From Deuterostichococcus epilithicus (Eukaryota; Chlorophyta; Trebouxiophyceae; Prasiolales; Stichococcaceae), in assembly GCA_033439295.1 (NCBI GenBank), contig JAVTLE010000014.1, forward strand, positions 744,001-808,000: a DNA stretch of 64,000 bases. Reading direction: 5' to 3'. Of this stretch, positions 57,601-64,000 are shown piece by piece. Within the stretch, counting starts at the first letter, position 1. Every line of letters begins with the position of its first letter. Position numbers and translations under genes: made by a program. The notes under the pieces were generated by a model. The model was not told the DNA's origin, did not search any database, and worked only from the letters and a program-made list of their open reading frames with translations.

Positions 57601-60600
57601 GACAGGTCCAGCTCCGCAGACTGAGCCGGTGCCGGCCCTGCCGAAAGTACACGGCAAGGGCATCAGTACCCCATACCACCCGTCAAATCCATGAGCAAGC
57701 GCCAGGCGACATCAGTCGCAACACGCATCCAGATCGCTGGTGCCTCCAACTGATAAGCCTTGACCCGCGCATGCTCCAAGTCTGCTCGGGTCCACCTGTG
57801 GGCGTGTTGTCGGCAGTCCGGGGCTCGGGACCCCGGTGGCTCTTGTCGGCAGAACGGCCCTCGATGTGATTCCGCCGTTCCCTGGAGCTGGAGCCGCTGG
57901 CTGAGCCAGACACGGTGCCCTGGCCGTCCCTGGCGCCACGCTGAGACGGCGGCGGCGTGGCGGCAGCGCGGCTGCGGGGAGCGGCAGCTTCCGGCTGCCG
58001 CGCGGCGGGCCGGGCCGGAGGTGCGGCTGCGGCTGCTGCGGCAGGCGGCGCCCCTGCCTGCGCTGCAGCGGGCGCCGGCGCCAGGCCCTGCTGTGCAGGA
58101 GCTTCGGGCGGGAGCAGCCGCTGCGGCCAGGAGGCGGCCGACGCCTGCCCCGCCGCTGCGCCTGCTGCCGTGCTCGCTGCCGCCTGCGCAAAGACGGTCC
58201 CCGTGCATGCCGGGAGGTCGCCCTCGGCCAGAGATGCTTCCACCGTCAGCAGGCCCAGCAGCCTGCCGCGCTGCCGCGGCAGTGCCGCCAGCTGCGCCGC
58301 CAAACCTTCCCGCTGGCCCTGCAGGGTTGCCAACGACATTGTTTCCTTGGCGTTTCAGGGGGTAGAGCAGGCAAGCTCGGGCTCTGGCTGGTCGCAAAAT
58401 CCTGACCATGGCGGTAGCACATAACTTGCAGGAGATCCACCAACGCTTTGACAACCAAGTTCTGCCGAGGGTGCTGAGCGTATGAGCAGACAGGGGATGG
58501 CTCCGTCAGGCCAGTTGTGCAGCACGTGACATAGTGTGCCGGCGCTGCACCTGCGGCAGCGCCACCTGCGCCCGGACCGCCAGCGGCGCGTCGGGCGGCA
58601 GCAGCAGCAGCCGCAGGTGGCGGGGGATGTCGTCGATGTCAACCCGGAATCGCACGGACGCCGCCAGCTGCGCCCTGTTCTTCCTGTGCAGCGTACCGCA
58701 GGGCGGCCGTCAGAAGATGCCACGGTGAAAGTTGGGGGCAGTGGCGGCCCTGCCCAGCGCCGCCCCGCAGCCCACCAGATCGACCCGAGGGGGATGGTAC
58801 CGTGGTAGCCACCCAAGCATGGAGCCGGCACTGCAGCTGATGCTTGACAAGCAGCCACCCGCACCCCCTTTGCTTTCGATGCACGACTGTGAGAAAACAG
58901 CAACAACGACCATGGTGCATGTTCAGCACATCCTTCCAGCAGCGCCGCCTAGCACATGATGCTTTCCTGTGCATGGCTGGCACCTGAGGCGGCTGGCGAG
59001 GCGCGTCCAGGGCTGCAGCAGTGGGAAGGGCGGCTTGGCTTCGGCGGGCGTCACGGCGGCGGCGCCCGCCCACACGCTGATGTGGCCGTCCCAGCCCTGC
59101 CGCACCGCCTCCCATGCACCTGCGCGCAGTCGAGGCGCTGTGAGTCCGATTGGGAAAACCATCTGAAGGCCCGCCGCCGAGGGCCGCACGATCCAACGGA
59201 GGGTCGTGACAAGGGGCAGCTACACGGGGAGGGTGCAGGGCATGCGATCATCTACCCTCCCCTTCCGTTCTTACACCACTTTGTACCACAAACTCACGAC
59301 TTTTCACAGAATCTGGCGAATCAAACCTCACCGGGGGCGCTGACGTCAACAAGGCCAGACACCAACAGCTGCTCCCGTGCCGCCAGCAGCTCGCTGCCCT
59401 GGTACACTTCCATGGCCAGCCCCACGCCCGCCTTGCACGCCTCGTCAGCGTCCAGTCCAGCGCCTGCAGCCAGGGTGAAAGGACAAAAGCACCTCAACAT
59501 CACGATTGCAGAAGTTTCATGGTTCCACACGCTTGCTGGCCAGCCGGCGCCGGCACTGAACGTTCCCGGGATCGTCCAGCCCCGTGCCTGCAGCATAGCA
59601 AGGACTTCGATGCGAAAGGCAAGGGGCGCTGGTGCGCGCTGGCATGGCCAGCGCCGCGCCGGCGTCGCCAGCCTCATCATCGTCTGGCCTCTTGCCTGCG
59701 GTGGCTGATGCCAGTCGCCATCGACTGTGGCACCAAGCGGCGCAGCATCCATCCACAACAAGGCAGCGCCCGCCCACGCCGGCACCATGTGCGTGCCCAG
59801 CAGTGGTGCAGGTTTACGTTGAGAGACGGGAGAGGCCATGACTAGGAAGCCGAGGAATGACTGAACCGCTCGGAGGGGCGTAAGCAACTTGCAGCAGCCG
59901 TAGCGACTGGTCATAGCCGTTTTATCGCAGCAAGCATGTGCCGGTGACACACCCGCTTGCTGCACCCAGCCGGGCCCCGCGCGCGACTCTGCGCCAGTGC
60001 CCCACCGCCACGCCTCGGCAATGCAGCTCTCCCAGCCCTTGCCCGTCTCCCACTGCAGCGAGCGCTCAGCGGCGCCCTCGTCGCCACCGCGCAACGCCGA
60101 CGCCGGCCACACCTGCGCAACAAGGGACACCGCGGTCAGAAGCCGGCCTTGATGACGGAGCCTGATAGGGGAAGACGACGCTGTGGTAGTTGTCCGCAAG
60201 CAGGAGTCGCTGCTGGCGCCAGGCGGCGTGGCTAGAGCTCGACTATTCAGGCTCGCAGGCTCACTTTTACACCACCGTTCTTATCTACGAGCTTGAGCAC
60301 ATCTGGAAAGGGTGTAGCTCCGTGCATGCCACATTCCCTGGCGGTCCGCGCAAAACATCCAACTTCCAGGGCTGATCTTGTCTGCGTTGCGTGAGCTGGC
60401 TGGAAAGCTCTGGCAGGCTTCGTTCAATGAGAGCAAGCACAGGGCATGCGAAAGGCGCACCACACACGCTTCCTCCTCCTCGTCTTGGTCGACGACCACA
60501 GCACCCATCCCCGCCAGGTAACCCGCTTCAAACTCCGCCTGAGCGTCACACGCCGGCGGCGGCGCTGCCATCGGCTCGGCTGCAAGCCCACCAGCATGCA

Positions 60601-63600
60601 CGTTCAGCTGCGGGCTGCAGCTCAGGCAAGCCCAGAGATTGCAATGCGCTGCTCACAGCGCAGACAGGATGCAGCGGGCGCTGACTGTGTCAAGAAGCCT
60701 CTGGCTTGCAGGGCTGCAGAGGAATGCACAGGCCATGCGCTGTTGGCACTCGGTGCCAGAGCGGTCGTCGAGGTTGAAACACGCCTGAAGACCTCTGAGG
60801 GCTGGCAGTGTATTGCACGATGGCAGGCCGAGTCAGTGAGTGGCCTCTCGTGGAGTGCATCCGGAGGGCTTCTCATTCTGGTGGTAGTTGACAGAGATGC
60901 AGTGCACGAAACGCACCCCCAGGGCAAGTCAGGTCGGGCAAGGCAGGCAGTGGCCCATCGTACGGTGGCTCCTGCGGTGCGGCCGGCAGCATTCCTGCAG
61001 CTGCAGTGGCAGGCAAAGGTGCTGCGGCCGCCACCGGGGGCTGCGGCACGTGCTGCACCGCGCTTGGCACAGCTGTGCACGTGGATGCGGCCGTGTCCTT
61101 CCCTGCAGGCGCAGGCGCAGGCGCCGCAGCTGTCTGCGCCGGCTGCATCGCCACGCCGGTGGTGGGGACGCCGGCGGCAATGGACAGAGCCTGCGGCGAG
61201 GCGACAAAGTCTGCGGGCTGCGCGTGCGGCGCCCGGGCAGCTGTATCAGCGGCTGGAGCCTGGGCAGCGGCTGGCGTCTCCGCGGGTGCAGGCAGTGCCT
61301 CTGGAGCCGCACGCTCGGAAGCGCCGGCGTGGGGCCCGATGACGCTGGCGCTGTCGCCCTCGCTGCTGGCCGCCGCCGCCTGCCGCCGCTCGCCCGCCGG
61401 GTGCTGCGGGGACGCCGCCGGNGCCGCCAACCGCGGGCGGCTGCGCTTGCGGTCGGGGGCTTCGGCCGAGCGGCTACGCCGCTCATTACGCCGNGCCGCG
61501 GGGCTGCCAGGCTGCTCCGCTGGCCGCCGGCCGCCGCCGCGGCGCTTGCTGNTGCGGCTGTGGGTCGGCCGCTCCGGCCTCGGNCTGCGCTGCCCGGGTG
61601 CCGGGCTGCGCACCCGAGGTACCGGGCTGCGCTGCTTCTGGGCGCGGAAGCGTCCGCCGGGGCTGCTGTCGCGCTGTGAGCGGGCCGCCGAAGGCTCTGC
61701 ATGATCACGGGTGCGGCTCTTGGAGTGGCGCTGCAGCGGCGCTGGGCCCCTGTCCTTTGCGTCGGGCCTGCGCTCGGCGTGCTTTCTTTCAGCTGCCCGC
61801 TGGCTGTCGATGGGCGACTTGCGAAGGTTGGAGCTGCGCTTGTGGCCGCCCGTCGTGTGGCTGCCGCCATGCGCCCGGCTGCGCTCGCGGCTGCGTCTGC
61901 GGCTGCGGCTACGCTCCCGGCTGTGGCCCCGTGTGCCGCAGTCTGCAGCGCGGCTGCGGCTGCGCACATGGCGATCGGCAGTGCGGCTGCGCCTGCGCTT
62001 GCGACGATCAGGATCGCGGCTGCGGCTGCGCTCGCCACGGTCGGCATCGCGGCTAAGGCCAAGAGCAGGGCTGCGGCGCTGCTTCGGGCTGCCGCTGCGA
62101 CAGCGGCTGCCGTGCTGGCTGCCGTGGTGCTTGTCTCGCTCTCTGCTGGCCCGGCCGCAGCTGGGCGAGACGTGCCGTCGGGAGCGCTTGGGCGACGGCG
62201 AGCGGCTGTCGCCGTGGCGCAGCCCCTTCGACTGCTCCTTCGGCAGACTGCGCCTGCCATTGCAAATGGATGCAGTGTTCAAACACAGGCTGCTTGCTGG
62301 AGACGTGAATAACACCCTCGATGCTGGTGCCTCAATAGGAGTGAGGTGGGCCAGCTTGGCGAAGGCAGCGCTCCCGGCGTGTCTGCTCTCAGCCAACCAT
62401 GCCTACAGGCCCGTCAGGTTGCTGCTGCCGAAGCATCATTGTGCGAGACAGGGTTTCCTCAGGCTGGCCGGCCTGGCTCGCAGCACCGCCACCTGGGACA
62501 TGCAGCTTCCCGCAACTCGCGGCAGCCATGTGCGGCCACAGTCGAGGGGCAGGCAAAGGCGGGAGGACATCAAGCCAGCACTGCAATCCCACAAGGCTTG
62601 ATCGGAGGGTGCTGCGAGCAAAGAAACGCGACCCACTCGGGCCTGGGCGTGGTGGGGCCCTCCACCGCCTCCAGCGCCGCGGGGTGCGCGTAGCTGTGTC
62701 TGATGCACCAGCGCAGCGTCTCCAGCTTGGCCGGCCGCTCCGCCTGTGCTGCCCTGGGGCCCCCCCACGCCACAGAACATGTGAGACGGCGCGAACGTGA
62801 CTGGTTGGGAGGCGCGGGAAACTCTGGGCAGCGCAGTGCCCTCCAGCTCGGTTGACGCCTCCGGCCGCGCGGCCCAGCGGGGCAACAACAACTTTGTGAG
62901 GCGTGCACCACCAGCAGAGCCATCAGAACAAGAATCTGTTGAGGGGCACCAGCGGTGCCCTGTAGATGTGCACCTGCAAAACATCTCCGACCTGCCTGCC
63001 TGGCGCACCTCTGCAGGCCAGCATGTCGCGCACACTGCGCACGCGCATGCGCTGCACTCGACAGCTGCAACCCTGAGCGTGTCGAAAGGCAACCTCGATC
63101 AGGACCCATCTCACGAAAGTTTGAAGAACCCCAAGGCCGCCTCACCCGAGCCACGCCCGTGCCATGCGCAGCTTGGTCGCCACGTGGGCGCAGTGCCGCC
63201 GCAGCAGCTGCGGCGCGCCGCTGGCGCCGCCCTTGGCGGCCAGCGTCGCCAGCTGTTCGGGGTCCACGACCGGCGCCTCCGCCACGCCGGTGTGCGGCGG
63301 TCCTAGCCGCATGGCGGACTGCAGGGGGGGCAATGCCGCACGATTGGTCTGGGGCTCACAGGACCATCCAGCGGTGGCCGCAGCACGGCAGGCGCCTCTG
63401 CCACGCACACAAGCAGTGGGCGCAGCTGCATCGCAGCGGGCTGCCGGGGGCGCCGGGCGAGACTGCGGAAAATCCGCAGCTGTGGGCGCGAGATGCCATG
63501 TCAGCCCTTGTTGTTTTGGTCATGCGACTGGGTAGCCCGTGTCGGGCCGCAGTGCTGACACCATCAGAAAGCTGGCAGCAGGCGGGTGTGCAGCTCCGCT

Positions 63601-63959
63601 GCTCTGTGAGCTGTTGTAAGTTCTTACCGGCCGACTCCAAGCAAAGACATGGCAAGAACAAGGGCAGGCCTGCCGAACATTCACAGGCTGGCAACTGGTG
63701 CTCGTGATGCGGCTTCGTCCGGCTGTGAGGCCACTCACCAGCTGGCCCCCAAAGGAAAACAGGCGGCAACAGGTTTGCAGCTGTTCTGCAGCCGGCTGGA
63801 CGCCTCTGCAAGATGTTCTGATTGGAGCTGTGAAAACAGCACGCACCGGGAAATTGTGGCGCAACACCCGCCGGCCGTCCCGAGCGCACACCGTCAACTG
63901 CTGCAGCGACGCACCGAGCGAGCCGGCAACATAACAACCCTCTAGCACGCTTTGACCGC
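54695..63959 (-). CDS. Paralogue B of the unnamed family, RS-rich; 5' end outside window
   Basis: Minus-strand exons, in order: 63847-63959, 63146-63318, 62666-62753, 60917-about 62260, 60465-60579, 59953-60112, 59332-59463, 58984-59119, 58551-58683, 57796-58318, 56703-57637, 55667-55827, 55339-55425 and 54695-54853 (stop TAA). It matches A block by block: YVAGSLGASLQQL, LGPPHTGVAE, RAGPGW, WEAVRQGWDGHISV with PFPLLQPW, LRLLLLPPDAPLA, RRKRAVLDFLYAQL and HVWFFEHNNADFVEP. Exons of 173, 113 and 136 bases are the same length as their A counterparts. The exon at 60917-62260 is a long Arg/Ser/Asp-Arg-rich domain of the kind found in splicing regulators. The exon at 56703-57637 is Pro/Ser- and Arg/Gly-rich. 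A nuclear RNA-processing role is inference. Earlier exons must lie beyond 64000. Confidence 0.68.
59534..59701 (-). repeat. Two exon echoes before the B exon 59332-59463
   Basis: The stretch 59643-59701 matches 59411-59469 at about 42 of 59 positions, from the acceptor through DEA..AG..LAM codons. The stretch 59534-59593 is a weaker copy sharing CTGCAGGC and CTGGACGA-like blocks. Both lie upstream of the real exon in transcription order. Confidence 0.6.
63381..63431 (-). repeat. Exon echo before the B exon 63146-63318
   Basis: This matches 63262-63312 at about 33 of 51 positions, concentrated in the ATGC-GCT start and the GCGTGGC-GAGGCGCC core. The peptides are MRLGPPHTGVAEAPVV in the exon and MQLRPLLVCVAEAPAV in the copy. 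It is the weakest of the listed echoes. Confidence 0.5.
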
Positions 63960-64000
63960 CTGTGGGCAGGAACGCGGTGCACGTTGAGGCGTCAGAACAG

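Overview
The window looks like nuclear DNA of a green alga (Chlorophyta, possibly trebouxiophyte). It is GC-rich and intron-dense, with about 10 to 25 short exons per gene, GT-AG borders, abundant CAG runs and Ala/Gly/Pro-rich linkers. It also carries a plant-type FRA3-like inositol-phosphate 5-phosphatase. No bacterial operon logic, rRNA, tRNA, CRISPR or prophage signal was seen. The lineage is an inference; no organelle or barcode gene is present. Exon borders below were placed by hand from splice sites, reading phase and remembered family motifs. Scattered Ns (near 32037-32097, 33459, 42100 and 61422-61584) mark imperfect assembly.

Layout of the first half, all on +: the end of a gene with a coiled-coil tail (1-408); an F-box/LRR protein (965-2738); a class IV histone deacetylase of the HDAC11/HDA2 type (3061-6026); a mut-7/EXD3-like 3'-5' exonuclease with a Mut7-C domain and zinc ribbon (6573-10344); a HI0933/BaiN-type flavoprotein (10841-14507); a 13-kb gene joining an EH domain, WD40 repeats and a 5-phosphatase (15108-28115); an unrecognised small gene (about 28652-29386); and a very large Ala/Gln-rich coiled-coil, golgin-like protein (30496-38352).

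The second half is dominated by three paralogues of a family I cannot name: A (+, 39252-47574), C (-, about 49462-53147, perhaps from 54380, and probably truncated or decaying) and B (-, 54695 to beyond the window end). They share exon order, splice phases and several exon lengths, but carry different low-complexity inserts. A has about 13 heptads in the register of the RNA polymerase II C-terminal domain. B and C have Arg/Ser-rich blocks like those of splicing factors. A TA-flanked inverted-repeat DNA element (48317-49078) lies between A and C.

The most unusual signal runs through several unrelated genes: introns hold decayed tandem copies ('exon echoes') of an adjacent exon edge with its splice site, typically about 80-230 bp away. 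The clearest are at 9379, 13039, 20835, 24715/24836, 25498/25594/25695, 59643 and 63381. Homology also points to four GC-AG introns (at 3685, 4596, 23454 and 26441).
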